Assembly: GCF_020443565.1 (NCBI RefSeq)
Contig: NZ_JAIZZN010000014.1
Location: 1 to 64,000 of the forward strand
Direction: 5' to 3'
DNA: 64,000 nucleotides
DNA from: Clostridium sp. CS001
GTDB lineage: Bacteria > Bacillota > Clostridia > Clostridiales > Clostridiaceae
Within the stretch, counting starts at the first letter, position 1. The number at the start of each line of letters is the position of its first letter. The translations under genes and the position numbers were made by a program. Shown here piece by piece: positions 43,409-54,278 of this stretch. The notes under the pieces were generated by a model, which made no database searches, was not told the origin of the DNA, and saw nothing but the letters and a program-made list of their open reading frames with translations.

Positions 43409-43465
43409 AAAATATACTAATCTTGATATTTAATATTTATTTATATAACTTTTAGATAAAACCTA

Positions 43466-43579
43466 TTAACCCTGTTTTTGTTTATGCTTAGGATTTTCAC
43501 AGATAACCATTACTCTTCCTTTTCTTTTAATAATCTTACATTTTTCACACATAGGTTTAACTGATGGTCTTACTTTCAT
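43466..43579 (-). CDS. rpmJ: 50S ribosomal protein L36
   Basis: A 37-residue zinc protein read from the minus strand, beginning [14 protein letters not shown] and ending KHKQKQG. Cys11, Cys14, Cys27 and His32 form the zinc site. It is the smallest large-subunit protein. It lies between infA and rpsM, as in Firmicutes, with GGAGGG upstream of the ATG. Confidence 0.97.
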   Translation of the reverse strand: MKVRPSVKPMCEKCKIIKRKGRVMVICENPKHKQKQG

Positions 43580-43594
43580 AGCTAACCCTCCTTA

Positions 43595-43813
43595 TTACTT
43601 ATCTCTCCAAGTTATTCTCCCACGAGTCAAATCATATGGAGAAAGTTCTACTGTAACCTTGTCGCCTGGTAATATTCTTATAAAATTCATTCTTAACTTA
43701 CCTGAAATATGAGCTAGTATTTTATGCCCACTTTCAAGCTCAACTTGAAATATTGCATTAGGCAAAGTTTCTAATACCACACCTTGCATTTCAATTATAT
43801 CATCTTTTGACAT
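43595..43813 (-). CDS. infA: Translation initiation factor IF-1
   Basis: A 72-residue OB-fold protein, '[20 protein letters not shown]' to '[13 protein letters not shown]', the standard length. It blocks the ribosomal A site during initiation. ATG 43813 was preferred over an upstream in-frame codon because GGAGG precedes it and family members start here. It begins 7 bp after the KOW-protein stop codon. Confidence 0.97.
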   Translation of the reverse strand: MSKDDIIEMQGVVLETLPNAIFQVELESGHKILAHISGKLRMNFIRILPGDKVTVELSPYDLTRGRITWRDK

Positions 43814-43820
43814 AAGGTAA

Positions 43821-44102
43821 TCAAACCTCCTTACCAATATCTGCAGACTGCAAAAATATTTTAATTTTAGAATTAGTAACCTGTTTTTCAGATAAAATTA
43901 TACCTCTAATTTCTTCAGCTACTGTGTCAGTAAAATTTAGATGTTTAACCTTCTTCTTTTTAGGTTTTTCAATCTTTCTTAACTTTCCATCAGAAATATA
44001 CACATATTCACTATTTAGTATTCCTACAACAATAAAACTTCTGTGCATATCTCTTCCCGCTTTAGAATTTACCACCTTACCTACAAGGCTATTTTGCTCC
44101 AA
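43821..44102 (-). CDS. KOW-domain RNA-binding protein (L14e-like)
   Basis: A 93-residue protein with an N-terminal KOW/L14e-like barrel ([19 protein letters not shown]) and a basic middle '[13 protein letters not shown]'. Clostridia carry this gene between map and infA; it is presumed to bind rRNA, and its exact job is unknown. A TTG start at 44102 is preferred because GAGG lies 8 bases before it and the GTG at 44111 overlaps that site. Confidence 0.75.
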   Translation of the reverse strand: MEQNSLVGKVVNSKAGRDMHRSFIVVGILNSEYVYISDGKLRKIEKPKKKKVKHLNFTDTVAEEIRGIILSEKQVTNSKIKIFLQSADIGKEV

Positions 44103-44116
44103 ATCATTCACCTCTA

Positions 44117-44863
44117 TTAGTTCAAAGTTAATATCTCAGGGCCACTTTTTAAAATAGCAACAGTGTTTTCGTAATGAGCAGACAAGCTGCCATCTCTTGT
44201 TACTACTGTCCATCCATTAGATTTTACTTTGACATAATGCTTCCCTATATTTATCATAGGTTCAATTGCAAGTACCATACCATGAACTAACTTAGGACCT
44301 CTACTTGGAGTGCCATAATTAGGAATCTCCGGATCTTCATGCATTGATTTTCCAATTCCATGACCTACAAAATCCCTAACTACAGAGTATCCATGCTCTT
44401 CAGAATAATTCTGAATTGCAGCAGATATATCTGATAATCTATTGCCGATTATAGCTTTTTCAACACCCTTAAAAAAACTATTTCTAGTGATTTCAATAAG
44501 CATTGTAGCTTCCTTTGATACTTCCCCTACTGGAAAAGTTCTAGCAGCATCCCCATGATAACCATTTAACATGGCTCCACAATCTATGCTAATTATGTCT
44601 CCTTCAAGTAAAATCCGGTTTGTTGGAATTCCATGCACCACTTCATCATTAACTGATGTACATATGGAAGCTGGAAACCCAAAATAACCCTTAAAAGATG
44701 GCTTAGCACCCTGTTTTATTATGAACTCTTCAGCTAAATTATCTATTTCCACAGTGGATATTCCAGGTTTTATTACCTGTTCAATTATTGCAAGAGCTTC
44801 AGCAACCACTTTACCTGCATTTCTCATATACTCAATTTCCATATCACTTTTTATGTTTATCAC
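44117..44863 (-). CDS. map: Methionine aminopeptidase, type I
   Basis: A 248-residue type I enzyme with metal ligands in '[18 protein letters not shown]', '[16 protein letters not shown]' and 'VLAIEPMI'. It removes the first methionine from new proteins. The GTG start overlaps the adk stop codon (GTGA), so translation is coupled. Confidence 0.95.
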   Translation of the reverse strand: MINIKSDMEIEYMRNAGKVVAEALAIIEQVIKPGISTVEIDNLAEEFIIKQGAKPSFKGYFGFPASICTSVNDEVVHGIPTNRILLEGDIISIDCGAMLNGYHGDAARTFPVGEVSKEATMLIEITRNSFFKGVEKAIIGNRLSDISAAIQNYSEEHGYSVVRDFVGHGIGKSMHEDPEIPNYGTPSRGPKLVHGMVLAIEPMINIGKHYVKVKSNGWTVVTRDGSLSAHYENTVAILKSGPEILTLN

Positions 44864-45513
44864 TTCTTAATCTCACCTAAGATACCACAGATACTTTCAA
44901 ATACGCTATTAATTGCTTGTGTTCCATCAACCACTGATAATAAGTTTTTGTCACCATAGTACTTTATAAGTGGCTCGGTTTGAGCATCATATATGTCTAA
45001 CCGCTCATTTACAGTAACTTCACTGTCATCAGCTCTTTGCACCAAAGCACTTCCACACAAGTTACATTTTCCATCCATTTCAGGAGGGTTAAATATAACA
45101 TGATAGCTAGCACCGCAGGTAAGACAAACTCTTCTACCAGTCATTCTTGTAAGAATAAATTCTCTAGGAACCTTTATTAATAGTGCAGTATCAATGCAAT
45201 GACCTTTTCCCTTTAATAAAGTTTCTAAGGCTTCAGCTTGATTTACTGTTCTTGGATAGCCGTCTAGTAAAAACCCATTAATGCAATCTTCATTATCTAA
45301 TCTATCCTTGATTATATCTATAGTCAATTCATCTGGAACTAAATGCCCCTTATCAATATGTTTCTTAGCTTCGATTCCAAGGGGGGTTTTTTCTGAAATA
45401 TTCTTTCTGAATATATCCCCAGTTGATACATGTGGTATGGATAACTTGTTACTTATGGATTTTGCTTGCGTTCCTTTTCCGGCTCCCGGAGGACCTAACA
45501 AGATTATTCTCAT
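44860..45513 (-). CDS. adk: Adenylate kinase (zinc-lid form)
   Basis: A 217-residue kinase with P-loop '[13 protein letters not shown]' at residues 7-19. The LID domain carries four cysteines (CLTC and CNLC at about 130-155), the zinc form found in Gram-positive bacteria. It interconverts ATP+AMP and 2 ADP. ATG follows CAGGAG, 22 bp after secY. Confidence 0.97.
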   Translation of the reverse strand: MRIILLGPPGAGKGTQAKSISNKLSIPHVSTGDIFRKNISEKTPLGIEAKKHIDKGHLVPDELTIDIIKDRLDNEDCINGFLLDGYPRTVNQAEALETLLKGKGHCIDTALLIKVPREFILTRMTGRRVCLTCGASYHVIFNPPEMDGKCNLCGSALVQRADDSEVTVNERLDIYDAQTEPLIKYYGDKNLLSVVDGTQAINSVFESICGILGEIKK

Positions 45514-45535
45514 AGTATCATCTCCTGGTAAATTT

Positions 45536-46816
45536 TTATTTAAGGAATCCCTGGTAGTGACGCATTACTAATTGTGATTCTAATTGTCTTAAAGTTTCAA
45601 GCGCAACATTTACCATTATTAGTAACATTGTTCCTCCAAAGTATATTCCCTTAAAGTTAGTATATCCCTCAATAATAATAGGGAATATTGCTATAACAGC
45701 CGCAAAAGTTCCTCCAAGTATTGAAACCTTAGTCAACACCTTATCGATGTAAATTGCAGTATGCTCTCCTGGTCTAATACCTGGTATAAATCCAGATGAT
45801 TTATGCATGTTTTCAGCCATCTCATCTGGTTTAAACGTTACTTGAGTATAAAACCATGTAAAGAATACTATTAATACAAAATACACCAAGGCATATTTCC
45901 AACTATTTCTTTCAAATATACTCCAAGGGCTTCCCACAATAAACTTAGAAATTGATGATGTCGGTTTAAGTTGTGCTAGTGTTTCCGGGAATGTCATCAC
46001 TGACATTGCAAAAATTATACCGATAACTCCAGATGCCGTTACACCAATTGGAATATGTGTTGATTGCCCTTTAAATACTTTGTTGCCAACAGCTTTTCCA
46101 GCATATTGAACAGAAATCCTTCGTTCACCCAAACTTGCTATTACTACTGCAACTAATAATGCTATAGCTACTACAATAAACATTATAACCTCTACAAAAT
46201 TTATGGTTCCTGCCTTTTGAAGTTCAGAAATTTTATACACCGTTGAAGGTAACCCAGATATAATATTAATGAAAATTATTAATGAAATACCATTACCGAT
46301 ACCTTTTCCAGTGATTTGTTCACCTATCCACACCAAAAATGTTGATGCAGTTGTCATCGTTAGTACCACTAAAAATATGGCTAAGCTAGATCTATCTGAG
46401 AATGCTCCTGTACCTGAAATAATTGCATACATACCAAATGCTTGTAACGCACCAAGTACTATTGAAGCATATCTCGTATAATCTTGTATCCTTTTACGTC
46501 CTTCAAGTCCTTCTTTAGAAAGTTGCTCTAAGTACGGAATTGCTATTACAAGCAATTGCATTATAATCGATGCATTAATGTATGGGCCAACACCCATTGC
46601 AAAAATACTAAACTTATGAAATGCACCACCTGAAAGCATATCGTAAAAACTAAATAATGTGCCTCCATTACTAGTTAGGTCTACAAGCTTGCTAGCATCT
46701 ACACCAGGAACAGGAATGAAGATACCCATCCTAATGATTACAACCATAAGTAGTGTGAACATCATTCGCTTTCTTAAATCTGGGATCTTCCAGGCATTAC
46801 GTAGGGTTGATAACAT
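45536..46816 (-). CDS. secY: Protein translocase subunit SecY
   Basis: A 426-residue membrane protein with ten predicted helices. '[12 protein letters not shown]' near residue 30 and '[20 protein letters not shown]' mid-protein are family landmarks. It forms the channel for secreted and membrane proteins. ATG follows GAGGTG and begins the base after the rplO stop codon. Confidence 0.97.
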   Translation of the reverse strand: MLSTLRNAWKIPDLRKRMMFTLLMVVIIRMGIFIPVPGVDASKLVDLTSNGGTLFSFYDMLSGGAFHKFSIFAMGVGPYINASIIMQLLVIAIPYLEQLSKEGLEGRKRIQDYTRYASIVLGALQAFGMYAIISGTGAFSDRSSLAIFLVVLTMTTASTFLVWIGEQITGKGIGNGISLIIFINIISGLPSTVYKISELQKAGTINFVEVIMFIVVAIALLVAVVIASLGERRISVQYAGKAVGNKVFKGQSTHIPIGVTASGVIGIIFAMSVMTFPETLAQLKPTSSISKFIVGSPWSIFERNSWKYALVYFVLIVFFTWFYTQVTFKPDEMAENMHKSSGFIPGIRPGEHTAIYIDKVLTKVSILGGTFAAVIAIFPIIIEGYTNFKGIYFGGTMLLIMVNVALETLRQLESQLVMRHYQGFLK

Positions 46817-47257
46817 TTATATCACCTCAACTTTTCCTCCAGCTGCTTCAATCTTTTCAGCTGCCGCTTTAGAGAATTTTGATGCTTTTACAGTTAAATT
46901 CTTTTCTAAGTTACCATTTCCAAGTATTTTAACTCCATCATATACTTTTCTAATAACTCTCATCTCTAATAGCAATTCTGGTGTAATTTCTGTACCATTC
47001 TCGAATATATTCAGTCTATCTACATTTATACAAGAATATTCTTTTGCAAAAATATTTGTAAAACCTCTTTTAGGTATTCTCCTGTATAAAGGCATCTGAC
47101 CTCCTTCGAATCCTGGTCTTGTTCCGCCACCAGATCTAGAGTTTTGCCCTTTTTGACCTTTTCCCGCAGATTTTCCCCAGCCTGAAGCTGTACCTCTACC
47201 AATTCTCTTAGAAGATTTTCTTGAACCTTCTGCAGGTTTTAGCTCATGAAGTTTCAT
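46817..47257 (-). CDS. rplO: 50S ribosomal protein L15
   Basis: A 146-residue L15 with the Gly/Arg-rich N-terminus '[20 protein letters not shown]' and '[18 protein letters not shown]'. It is a late-assembly large-subunit protein. ATG follows GAGGAGG. Confidence 0.98.
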   Translation of the reverse strand: MKLHELKPAEGSRKSSKRIGRGTASGWGKSAGKGQKGQNSRSGGGTRPGFEGGQMPLYRRIPKRGFTNIFAKEYSCINVDRLNIFENGTEITPELLLEMRVIRKVYDGVKILGNGNLEKNLTVKASKFSKAAAEKIEAAGGKVEVI

Positions 47258-47274
47258 GTCAACACCTCCTCGTT

Positions 47275-47463
47275 TTATACTTCTTCTATTTGCTCTACTT
47301 TTAATAGATATATAACTTTGTTAATCATACCTTTGATCTGAGGAGTTTCCTCGTGCTCAACATTTTTTCCTATTCCTCTTAATCCTAAAGCTTGAATAGT
47401 AGCAATATGATCTTTTTTTCTACCAATTAAGCTTCTTACTAATGTTAATTTAACTTTAGCCAC
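47275..47463 (-). CDS. rpmD: 50S ribosomal protein L30
   Basis: A 62-residue L30 ([20 protein letters not shown]), with a length usual for Firmicutes. The start is GTG after GGAGGAG. It lies between rpsE and rplO. Confidence 0.97.
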   Translation of the reverse strand: MAKVKLTLVRSLIGRKKDHIATIQALGLRGIGKNVEHEETPQIKGMINKVIYLLKVEQIEEV

Positions 47464-47475
47464 GGTTATCTCCTC

Positions 47476-47973
47476 CTATCTTAAAATTTCTTCTACTGTC
47501 TTGCCCCTTAATTTAGCAACGTCTTCAGCTGTTCTTAAACGTTCTAAACCTTGGATAGTAGCGTTAACAACATTTCTTGGATTACTAGAACCTAAAGATT
47601 TAGCTCTAACATCTTTTAATCCTGCTAATTCTAGAACTGCTCTTACTGGACCACCAGCAATAACTCCTGTACCTTCTGCAGCAGGCATTATATGTACAAC
47701 TGCAGTACCGAACTTACCATCAATAGTATGTGGAGTAGTAGTTCCAACCATAGCCACTTTTACTAAGTTCTTTTTAGCATCTTCTATGCCTTTTCTGATT
47801 GCTTCAGGAATTTCTACAGATTTGCCCATTCCAACGCCAACGTGTCCGTTTTCGTCTCCAACAACAACTAATGCGCTGAATCTGAAGTTTCTTCCACCTT
47901 TAACAACCTTAGCAACTCTATTTATATTAACTACTTTTTCTTTAAGGTCTAATGTGCTAGGATCTATTTTCAT
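47476..47973 (-). CDS. rpsE: 30S ribosomal protein S5
   Basis: A 165-residue S5. The double-stranded RNA-binding-like domain ([20 protein letters not shown]) and '[16 protein letters not shown]' are typical. It helps mRNA unwinding and decoding accuracy. ATG follows AAGGAGG. Confidence 0.98.
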   Translation of the reverse strand: MKIDPSTLDLKEKVVNINRVAKVVKGGRNFRFSALVVVGDENGHVGVGMGKSVEIPEAIRKGIEDAKKNLVKVAMVGTTTPHTIDGKFGTAVVHIMPAAEGTGVIAGGPVRAVLELAGLKDVRAKSLGSSNPRNVVNATIQGLERLRTAEDVAKLRGKTVEEILR

Positions 47974-47990
47974 GTGTTTTCCTCCTTCTC

Positions 47991-48353
47991 TTAGAATTTA
48001 AGTCCAGCTTCTCTTGCTCCTTCAGCGAGGTTTTGTACTCTACCGTGGTAAACATATCCGCCTCTATCAAATACTACTTCATCTATTCCTTTTTCAAGTG
48101 CTCTTTCAGCAATCATTTTTCCTACTAATTTTGCTGCTTCTTTATTACTTCCCAACTTTTGTTCGAAAGCTTTATCTATGCTTGAAGCAGAAACTAATGT
48201 GATTTGTGCAACATCATCTATTACTTGAGCATATATGTTCTTATCGCTTCTATATACAGCTAATCTAGGTCTTTGAGCTGTACCAGAAATCTTCTTACGA
48301 ACTCTAAGATGACGCTTAACTCTTGCTTTTTGTCTATCTTCTTTCTTGAACAC
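47991..48353 (-). CDS. rplR: 50S ribosomal protein L18
   Basis: A 120-residue L18, binding 5S rRNA. It starts '[20 protein letters not shown]' and ends '[19 protein letters not shown]'. A GTG at 48353 is preferred, since AAGGAG lies 8 bases upstream and the GTG at 48362 overlaps that site. Confidence 0.96.
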   Translation of the reverse strand: MFKKEDRQKARVKRHLRVRKKISGTAQRPRLAVYRSDKNIYAQVIDDVAQITLVSASSIDKAFEQKLGSNKEAAKLVGKMIAERALEKGIDEVVFDRGGYVYHGRVQNLAEGAREAGLKF

Positions 48354-48373
48354 ATCATTCACTCCTTCCTACT

Positions 48374-48913
48374 TTATTTACCTGTCTTGCCTTCCTTACG
48401 TCTTATAACTTCATCAGAGTATTTAACTCCTTTTCCTTTATAAGGTTCAGGTTTTCTCCAAGCTCTTATTTCAGCCGCAACAGCTCCAACTAATTGTTTA
48501 TCAATACCCTTTACTATTATCTTGTTAGGATCAGGTAACTCAAATACTATTCCTGGAACTGCATCTACTTCAACTGGATGTGAATATCCAAGATTTAATG
48601 ATACTTTAGTTCCCTTTAATGCAGCTCTGTAACCAACACCAACTAACTCAAGAGTTTTTTGGTATCCTTCCGTTACGCCAATAATCATGTTGTTTATTAA
48701 TGATCTTGTAAGTCCATGAAGAGCTCTATGCTCTTTAACATCGCTTGGTCTTGTAACTACCAATATATTGTCTTCTATAGCTATCTTCATTTTAACACTC
48801 ATGTTTTGAGTTAACTCACCTTTTGGTCCTTTTACATTCACAACATTAGTTGGTGAAACTGTAACAGTTACTCCATTAGGTATAGCTATTGGAAGTCTTC
48901 CGATTCTTGACAT
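48374..48913 (-). CDS. rplF: 50S ribosomal protein L6
   Basis: A 179-residue L6 ([20 protein letters not shown] to '[20 protein letters not shown]'). It lies near the factor-binding site of the large subunit. ATG 48913 follows AGGAGGTG; an earlier in-frame codon lacks a site. The 200-bp gap before it, after rpsH, has hairpins. Confidence 0.97.
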   Translation of the reverse strand: MSRIGRLPIAIPNGVTVTVSPTNVVNVKGPKGELTQNMSVKMKIAIEDNILVVTRPSDVKEHRALHGLTRSLINNMIIGVTEGYQKTLELVGVGYRAALKGTKVSLNLGYSHPVEVDAVPGIVFELPDPNKIIVKGIDKQLVGAVAAEIRAWRKPEPYKGKGVKYSDEVIRRKEGKTGK

Positions 48914-48942
48914 ACTTACACCTCCTGTATTCTTTTTAATCA

Positions 48943-49013
48943 CATAACAATTATTTATTGTTATGACTCATATATTTCCTTTAAGTACTAAATAACTCAT
49001 GATTATTTAGACT
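48943..49013 (-). repeat. Two hairpins in the rpsH-rplF gap
   Basis: CATAACAAT (48943-48951) pairs with ATTGTTATG (48957-48965). CTAAATAA (48988-48995) pairs with TTATTTAG (49003-49010), extended by AGT/ACT across a bulge. The whole gap (48914-49114) has no open frame and is wide for this operon. Confidence 0.6.
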
Positions 49014-49114
49014 GTATATTTCTCTAAGTATAGAACAATCTTGCTTTTACATAAATCATCTATTATCACTATGTAGATAACAAATCAATTTTATCAGTTA
49101 TAAAAATTATTATA

Positions 49115-49513
49115 CTACCATATGTAGCAAATAACTTCTCCACCTAAGCCTAATTTTCTAGCCTCTCTATCTGCAACTAATCCTTTTGAAGTTGATATTA
49201 TAGCAACTCCCAGTCCGTTCAGTACCTTTGGGATATCTTCATTTTTAGAATATACTCTAAGTCCAGGTTTTGATATTCTTTTAAGACCTGTGATAACTCT
49301 TTCCTTATTTTGACCATACTTCATTGCAAGTCTCATCATTGGAACAACGCCATCATTATATTCTTCAATATTCTTAAGGTATCCTTCTTGAAGCATTATA
49401 TTTGCAATTTCCTTCTTTATAGTTGAAGAAGGAACTTCTACTATTTCATGTCTAACAACATTTGCATTTCTTATACGCGTTAGCAAATCTGCGATTGGGT
49501 CAGTCATAACCAT
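49115..49513 (-). CDS. rpsH: 30S ribosomal protein S8
   Basis: A 132-residue S8 ([20 protein letters not shown], ending '[17 protein letters not shown]'). It is a primary 16S rRNA binder and the translational repressor of the spc operon in E. coli. ATG follows GGAGG by 8 bases. Confidence 0.98.
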   Translation of the reverse strand: MVMTDPIADLLTRIRNANVVRHEIVEVPSSTIKKEIANIMLQEGYLKNIEEYNDGVVPMMRLAMKYGQNKERVITGLKRISKPGLRVYSKNEDIPKVLNGLGVAIISTSKGLVADREARKLGLGGEVICYIW

Positions 49514-49545
49514 TTTTCGTGCCTCCTTTCATTAGAATGTTCTAA

Positions 49546-49731
49546 TTACCAACTTGCTTTTCTGCAACCAGGAATTTCTCCCTTGTGTGCAAGTTCTCTA
49601 AAACAGATACGGCATATACCGAATTTTTGTAATACAGAATGTGGTCTTCCACAAAGTCTGCATCTTGTGTAAGCTCTAGTTGAGAACTTAGGTTCTTTTT
49701 TCCATTTTTCTATTAATGCCTTACGTGCCAC
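49546..49731 (-). CDS. rpsN: 30S ribosomal protein S14, type Z
   Basis: A 61-residue S14 of the zinc type, with '[11 protein letters not shown]' and '[12 protein letters not shown]' giving four zinc cysteines. The length is that of Gram-positive forms. The start is GTG after AAGGAGGG. Confidence 0.98.
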   Translation of the reverse strand: MARKALIEKWKKEPKFSTRAYTRCRLCGRPHSVLQKFGICRICFRELAHKGEIPGCRKASW

Positions 49732-49746
49732 GTGATTCCCTCCTTA

Positions 49747-50289
49747 TTATTGAGCAAATGGCATTCCAAGGAATCTTAATAACTCTCTTGCTTCCTCGTC
49801 TGTCTTTGCAGTAGTAACGAATATTATATCCATTCCTCTTATTTTATCAATTTTATCATAATCTATTTCAGGGAATATAAGCTGCTCTTTAACTCCTATA
49901 GCATAATTTCCTCTTCCGTCAAATGCTTTAGAAGAAGCTCCTCTAAAATCTCTAACTCTAGGTAATGCAACGTTCATTAATTTATCAGCAAATTCGAACA
50001 TTTGAGTTTTTCTCAATGTAACTTTACAACCTATTGGCATGTTTTCTCTTAGTTTAAAGTTAGCTATTGACTTCTTTGCTCTTGTTATAACTGGTTTTTG
50101 TCCTGCGATAAGTTGCATATCACTAACAGCTGCATCTAATACCTTAGAATTATCTTTAGCTTCTCCAACTCCCATATTTAAAACTATCTTTTCAAGCTTT
50201 GGAACTTCCATAATATTTTTATATCCGAACTTTTCCATTAACGCTTGAACTACTTCATTTTCATATTTTTCTTGTAGTCTTGAACTCAT
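49747..50289 (-). CDS. rplE: 50S ribosomal protein L5
   Basis: A 180-residue L5 ([20 protein letters not shown] and '[17 protein letters not shown]'). It binds 5S rRNA and contacts the P-site tRNA. ATG follows GGAGG. Confidence 0.98.
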   Translation of the reverse strand: MSSRLQEKYENEVVQALMEKFGYKNIMEVPKLEKIVLNMGVGEAKDNSKVLDAAVSDMQLIAGQKPVITRAKKSIANFKLRENMPIGCKVTLRKTQMFEFADKLMNVALPRVRDFRGASSKAFDGRGNYAIGVKEQLIFPEIDYDKIDKIRGMDIIFVTTAKTDEEARELLRFLGMPFAQ

Positions 50290-50311
50290 ATGTTAAACCT
50301 CCTTTCAGAAA

Positions 50312-50635
50312 TTAAAATGTTTCTGCACACTTCTTGCATACTCTAACCTTAGTTCCATCTTCTAAAATTTTATTATTTATTCTAGTTACATTTTTGCATT
50401 TTGTGCAATATAACATAACTTTTGAGCTATTAATAGCTGCTTCTTTGTGAGTTATTCCACCTTGCATGTTTTGTTTGCTTGGCTTTTGATGTTTTGTAAC
50501 TACACTAACATCTTTCACTAAGACTTTTCCAGTTTTAGGATATACAGCTAAGACTTCGCTTATTTTGCCCTTATCTTTACCTGAAATAACCATAACCGTA
50601 TCATTTTTTCTTACGTGCACTTTTTTAACTGCCAT
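50312..50635 (-). CDS. rplX: 50S ribosomal protein L24
   Basis: A 107-residue L24 with an N-terminal KOW motif (KNDTVMVISGKDKGKISEVL). Its C-terminus has two CxxC pairs (CTKC and CKKC), a zinc-like feature that many L24 proteins lack. It starts large-subunit assembly. ATG 50635 follows AGGAGG; the in-frame GTG nine bases earlier is within that site. Confidence 0.97.
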   Translation of the reverse strand: MAVKKVHVRKNDTVMVISGKDKGKISEVLAVYPKTGKVLVKDVSVVTKHQKPSKQNMQGGITHKEAAINSSKVMLYCTKCKNVTRINNKILEDGTKVRVCKKCAETF

Positions 50636-50652
50636 TTTAGACACCTCCTATC

Positions 50653-51021
50653 TTATAGAACTTCAGGCGCTAGTGATAAGATCTTATTGAAGTCTTTATC
50701 CCTTAACTCCCTTGCAACAGGTCCGAATATACGAGTTCCCTTTGGGTTCTTGTCATCTTTTATAATAACAGCTGCATTATCATCAAATTTGATGTATGTT
50801 CCATCTGCTCTTCTTAAACCTTTTGCTGATCTAACTATAACTGCCTTAACAACTTCACCTTTTTTAACAACTCCGCCTGGTGTTGCACTTTTTACGCTGG
50901 CAACTATAACATCGCTGATGTTTCCCCATTTTCTCTTGGATCCACCTAACACTCTAATGCACATAATTTCCTTTGCACCAGAATTGTCTGCAACTTTTAA
51001 TCTAGTTTGCTGTTGTATCAT
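50653..51021 (-). CDS. rplN: 50S ribosomal protein L14
   Basis: A 122-residue L14, '[20 protein letters not shown]' to '[13 protein letters not shown]', the standard length. It forms an intersubunit bridge. ATG follows AGGAGG. Confidence 0.98.
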   Translation of the reverse strand: MIQQQTRLKVADNSGAKEIMCIRVLGGSKRKWGNISDVIVASVKSATPGGVVKKGEVVKAVIVRSAKGLRRADGTYIKFDDNAAVIIKDDKNPKGTRIFGPVARELRDKDFNKILSLAPEVL

Positions 51022-51057
51022 ATCAAATATCCTCCTTTCAGTAGTTAAACTGAAACA

Positions 51058-51312
51058 TTATTTAGCCTTTTCAACTATTCCAGTAATTCTCCATCTTTTA
51101 TCTTTAGATAATGGTCTAGTTTCCATAATTGAAACTTTATCATTAATTTTAGCTTCATTATTTTCATCATGAACCTTAAATTTTGTTGTTGTATTTATTA
51201 TTTTTCCGTATAATGGATGACGAACTTTTGTTTCTATTGCAACAACTATTGTCTTATCCATTTTATCCGAAACTACTCTACCTATTCTCGTTTTCCTGTT
51301 ATTTCTTTCCAC
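51058..51312 (-). CDS. rpsQ: 30S ribosomal protein S17
   Basis: An 84-residue S17 OB-fold ([20 protein letters not shown]). It binds 16S rRNA early. The start is GTG after GGAGG. Confidence 0.98.
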   Translation of the reverse strand: MERNNRKTRIGRVVSDKMDKTIVVAIETKVRHPLYGKIINTTTKFKVHDENNEAKINDKVSIMETRPLSKDKRWRITGIVEKAK

Positions 51313-51333
51313 AAGAGTAACCTCCTTTCAGTT

Positions 51334-51546
51334 TTACTGTTCAAAAGCCCTTATTTCTTCTTGCCTAAGGATGGTCTTAATTTGGGCTATAGATTTTTTT
51401 ACTTGTTTGATTCTCATAGGGTTTTCGAGTTGTCCTGTAGCTAACTGAAATCTTAGGTTAAATAACTCTGCCTTTAAATCAGACATCTTCACTTGTAAAT
51501 CTTGAGGATTACTTTCTCTTAATTCTTTTAATTCGTTAGCCTTCAT
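51334..51546 (-). CDS. rpmC: 50S ribosomal protein L29
   Basis: A 70-residue helical L29 ([20 protein letters not shown]) at the exit-tunnel rim, where chaperones and SRP dock. ATG 51546 overlaps the rplP end by 11 bp and follows GGTGG; the in-frame codon at 51570 is less likely. Confidence 0.95.
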   Translation of the reverse strand: MKANELKELRESNPQDLQVKMSDLKAELFNLRFQLATGQLENPMRIKQVKKSIAQIKTILRQEEIRAFEQ

Positions 51547-51979
51547 TGACTTCACCACCCATTTCCTCAAAATCTTTTCTAGTTACAAACTTAGTTTTAA
51601 TTGGAAGTTTGTGTGAAGCAAGTCTCATTGCCTCTCTAGCAGCTTCTTCTGTTACTCCTGAAATTTCAAATAAGACTCTACCTGGCTTAACAACTGCTAC
51701 CCAGTACTCTACTGATCCTTTACCGGAACCCATACGAGTTTCAGCTGGCTTCTCAGTTACAGGCTTATCAGGGAAGATCTTAATCCAAACCTTTCCCCCT
51801 CTTTTTACATATCTATTGATAGCAACTCTGGCAGATTCTATTTGATTACTTTTAATCCAACCACATTCTGTAGCTTGTAATGCATAATCACCGTATGCAA
51901 TAAAGTTTCCTCTTGTAGCTTTTCCTCTCATTCTACCACGATGAACCTTACGATGTTTAGTTCTCTTAGGCATTAACAT
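51536..51979 (-). CDS. rplP: 50S ribosomal protein L16
   Basis: A 147-residue L16 ([20 protein letters not shown] and '[19 protein letters not shown]'). It positions the A-site tRNA acceptor end. ATG follows AAGGAGG by 8 bases. Confidence 0.98.
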   Translation of the reverse strand: MLMPKRTKHRKVHRGRMRGKATRGNFIAYGDYALQATECGWIKSNQIESARVAINRYVKRGGKVWIKIFPDKPVTEKPAETRMGSGKGSVEYWVAVVKPGRVLFEISGVTEEAAREAMRLASHKLPIKTKFVTRKDFEEMGGEVNEG

Positions 51980-52004
51980 GTCTTATTCCTCCTTCCTTAC
52001 ACTT

Positions 52005-52670
52005 CTACGCGTTTACTTCTTCCTTAACGATTTTCTTTGTAGGAAGCACTTCTCCTCTATATACACAAACTTTTACACCGATTTTGCCGTATACTGTATC
52101 TGCTTCTGCAAATCCATAGTCTATATCAGCTCTCAAAGTTTGTAGTGGAATTGTACCTTCATGATAGTGTTCTGTTCTAGCTATTTCTGCTCCGCCAAGT
52201 CTTCCTGCACAAGCAGTCTTAACTCCTTTAACACCAGTTCTCATAGCTCTTTGTATTGTTTGTTTCATAGCTCTTCTAAAAGAAATTCTCTTCTCTAATT
52301 GAGAAGCTATACTTTCTGCCATTAGTTGAGCATTGTTTTCAGCAAACTTAACTTCTACTATGTTAATTAGAACGTTTTTATCTGCTACAAGATTTTTCAT
52401 GTCTTGCTTTATAACTTCAATTCCAGAGCCGCCTCTACCAATAACCATTCCTGGTTTAGCAGTGTGTATGTTAATTTTAACTCTTTTAGCAGCTCTTTCA
52501 ATTTCAATTTTAGAAATTCCAGCTGAATAAAGTTTGCTTTTTAAAAATTCTCTAATCTTATAATCTTCAACAAGATTATCTGAAAAGTTCTTTTTATCTG
52601 CATACCACTTAGAACTCCAATCTTTTATTACACCAACCCTAAAGCCGTGTGGATTAACTTTTTGTCCCAC
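52005..52670 (-). CDS. rpsC: 30S ribosomal protein S3
   Basis: A 221-residue S3 with a KH domain ([20 protein letters not shown]) and a C-terminal domain ([17 protein letters not shown]). It sits at the mRNA entry tunnel and has helicase activity. The start is GTG after AAGGAGGG. Confidence 0.98.
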   Translation of the reverse strand: MGQKVNPHGFRVGVIKDWSSKWYADKKNFSDNLVEDYKIREFLKSKLYSAGISKIEIERAAKRVKINIHTAKPGMVIGRGGSGIEVIKQDMKNLVADKNVLINIVEVKFAENNAQLMAESIASQLEKRISFRRAMKQTIQRAMRTGVKGVKTACAGRLGGAEIARTEHYHEGTIPLQTLRADIDYGFAEADTVYGKIGVKVCVYRGEVLPTKKIVKEEVNA

Positions 52671-52686
52671 GCTATATCCCTCCTTC

Positions 52687-53022
52687 TTATAATCTTTCTG
52701 TCACTATTATAGTTATATGGCTAGATCTTTTCCTTATTCTATAAGCTCTTCCTTGTGCACGTGGTCTAAATCTCTTAAGTGTTGGACCTTGACATGCATA
52801 GGCACTAGCAACGTATAATCTATTAACATCTAAGTTTAAGTTATTTTCTGCATTTGCTACAGCTGACTTAAGTACTTTAGTTACTACTTCAGCTGCATTT
52901 TTTGGAGTGTATTGTAATATAGCAAAAGCTTCATTTACATTTTTACCTCTTATTAAATCAAGAACAATCCCGATTTTCATTGAGGACGTTCTAACATATT
53001 TAGCTATAGCTTTAGCCTCCAT
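52687..53022 (-). CDS. rplV: 50S ribosomal protein L22
   Basis: A 111-residue L22 whose loop '[17 protein letters not shown]' reaches the narrow part of the peptide tunnel, a macrolide-resistance site. ATG follows AAGGAGG. It lies between rpsS and rpsC. Confidence 0.98.
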   Translation of the reverse strand: MEAKAIAKYVRTSSMKIGIVLDLIRGKNVNEAFAILQYTPKNAAEVVTKVLKSAVANAENNLNLDVNRLYVASAYACQGPTLKRFRPRAQGRAYRIRKRSSHITIIVTERL

Positions 53023-53044
53023 CGATTGTTTCCTCCTTCCCAGA

Positions 53045-53326
53045 CTATCTTACTCTGCTTGTTTTTTCTTTATCAATGTGTCCTTTGAATGTTCTAGTTA
53101 ACGCAAATTCGCCTAACTTATGTCCTACCATATCTTCTAAAACATAAACTGGTACATGTTTTCTTCCATCATGTACTGCGATAGTGTGCCCTATCATTTG
53201 CGGAAAAATAGTAGAACTTCTTGACCAAGTCTTTATTACTTTTTTCTCGCCGTTTTTGTTCATCTCGTTTATTCTGCTTAACAGAATCTCTTGTACATAA
53301 GGTCCTTTTTTAATAGATCTACTCAC
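53045..53326 (-). CDS. rpsS: 30S ribosomal protein S19
   Basis: A 93-residue S19 ([20 protein letters not shown] and '[15 protein letters not shown]'). It is at the top of the small-subunit head. The start is GTG after GGGAGG. Confidence 0.98.
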   Translation of the reverse strand: MSRSIKKGPYVQEILLSRINEMNKNGEKKVIKTWSRSSTIFPQMIGHTIAVHDGRKHVPVYVLEDMVGHKLGEFALTRTFKGHIDKEKTSRVR

Positions 53327-53389
53327 TTTTGTGGCCTCCCTTCATACAACATAATCATAGTTTCGAAGAGAATCTAAATTCTCCCCAAA

Positions 53390-54223
53390 CTATTTCTTAT
53401 TTTTTCCCTTAACAATAAATTTGTCAGAGTACTTCTTAGTTTTTCTTGTTTTATAACCCAATGCTGGTTTACCCCAAGGAGTCATCGGACTAGCATGGCC
53501 TATAGGTGATTTACCTTCTCCACCACCGTGTGGGTGATCGTTAGGATTCATTACAGAACCTCTCACTGTAGGTCTAAAGCCTAAGTGTCTTTTTCTTCCT
53601 GCATTACCTATGTTAACAATACTGTGTGTTGCGTTAGAAACTATTCCAATTGTAGCTCTACATTTTACTCTAATGTATCTTACTTCTCCACTTGGAAGTT
53701 TAACTTGAGCATATTCTCCTTCTTTAGCCATAAGCTGAGCAGAAGAACCTGCAGATCTTACTAGTTGAGCACCTTTTCCAACCTGTAGTTCTATATTATG
53801 AATAGTAGAACCGATAGGTATGTTGATTATTGGAAGAGTATTTCCAACCTTTATGTCTGAATCAGCACCTGATACAATTACATCCCCAACTTTTAATCCA
53901 ATCGGAGCAATTATGTATCTTTTTTCACCATCGGAATATGCAACAAGCGCTATATAAGCAGATCTGTTTGGATCGTACTCAATTGTAGAAACTTTTGCTG
54001 GTATACCATCTTTATTCCTCTTGAAATCTATTATTCTGTATGCTTGTTTTGCTCCACCACCACGGTGACGTACAGTTATTTTACCTTGATTATTTCTACC
54101 ACCTGATCTTTTTTGACTTACAAGAAGTGCTTTGTGTGGCTTATCGGTAGTTATTTCTACGAAGTCTGCCATAGTCATATTTCTTCTCGAAGGTGTGGTA
54201 GGTCTAAATTTCTTAATCGCCAT
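53390..54223 (-). CDS. rplB: 50S ribosomal protein L2
   Basis: A 277-residue L2. The OB and SH3-like domains are followed by '[20 protein letters not shown]', whose His is important near the peptidyl transferase centre. ATG follows GGAGGG. Confidence 0.98.
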   Translation of the reverse strand: MAIKKFRPTTPSRRNMTMADFVEITTDKPHKALLVSQKRSGGRNNQGKITVRHRGGGAKQAYRIIDFKRNKDGIPAKVSTIEYDPNRSAYIALVAYSDGEKRYIIAPIGLKVGDVIVSGADSDIKVGNTLPIINIPIGSTIHNIELQVGKGAQLVRSAGSSAQLMAKEGEYAQVKLPSGEVRYIRVKCRATIGIVSNATHSIVNIGNAGRKRHLGFRPTVRGSVMNPNDHPHGGGEGKSPIGHASPMTPWGKPALGYKTRKTKKYSDKFIVKGKNKK

Positions 54224-54278
54224 CTGATTTCCCTCCTTCTTTTCGCTTATCTGGCTTCTGCCAATACCTGCTTAATAA

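Noticed and set aside
50615-51172. 185-codon open frame on the plus strand
   Set aside because: Antisense to rplX, rplN and rpsQ, which are certain; no ribosome binding site or domain.
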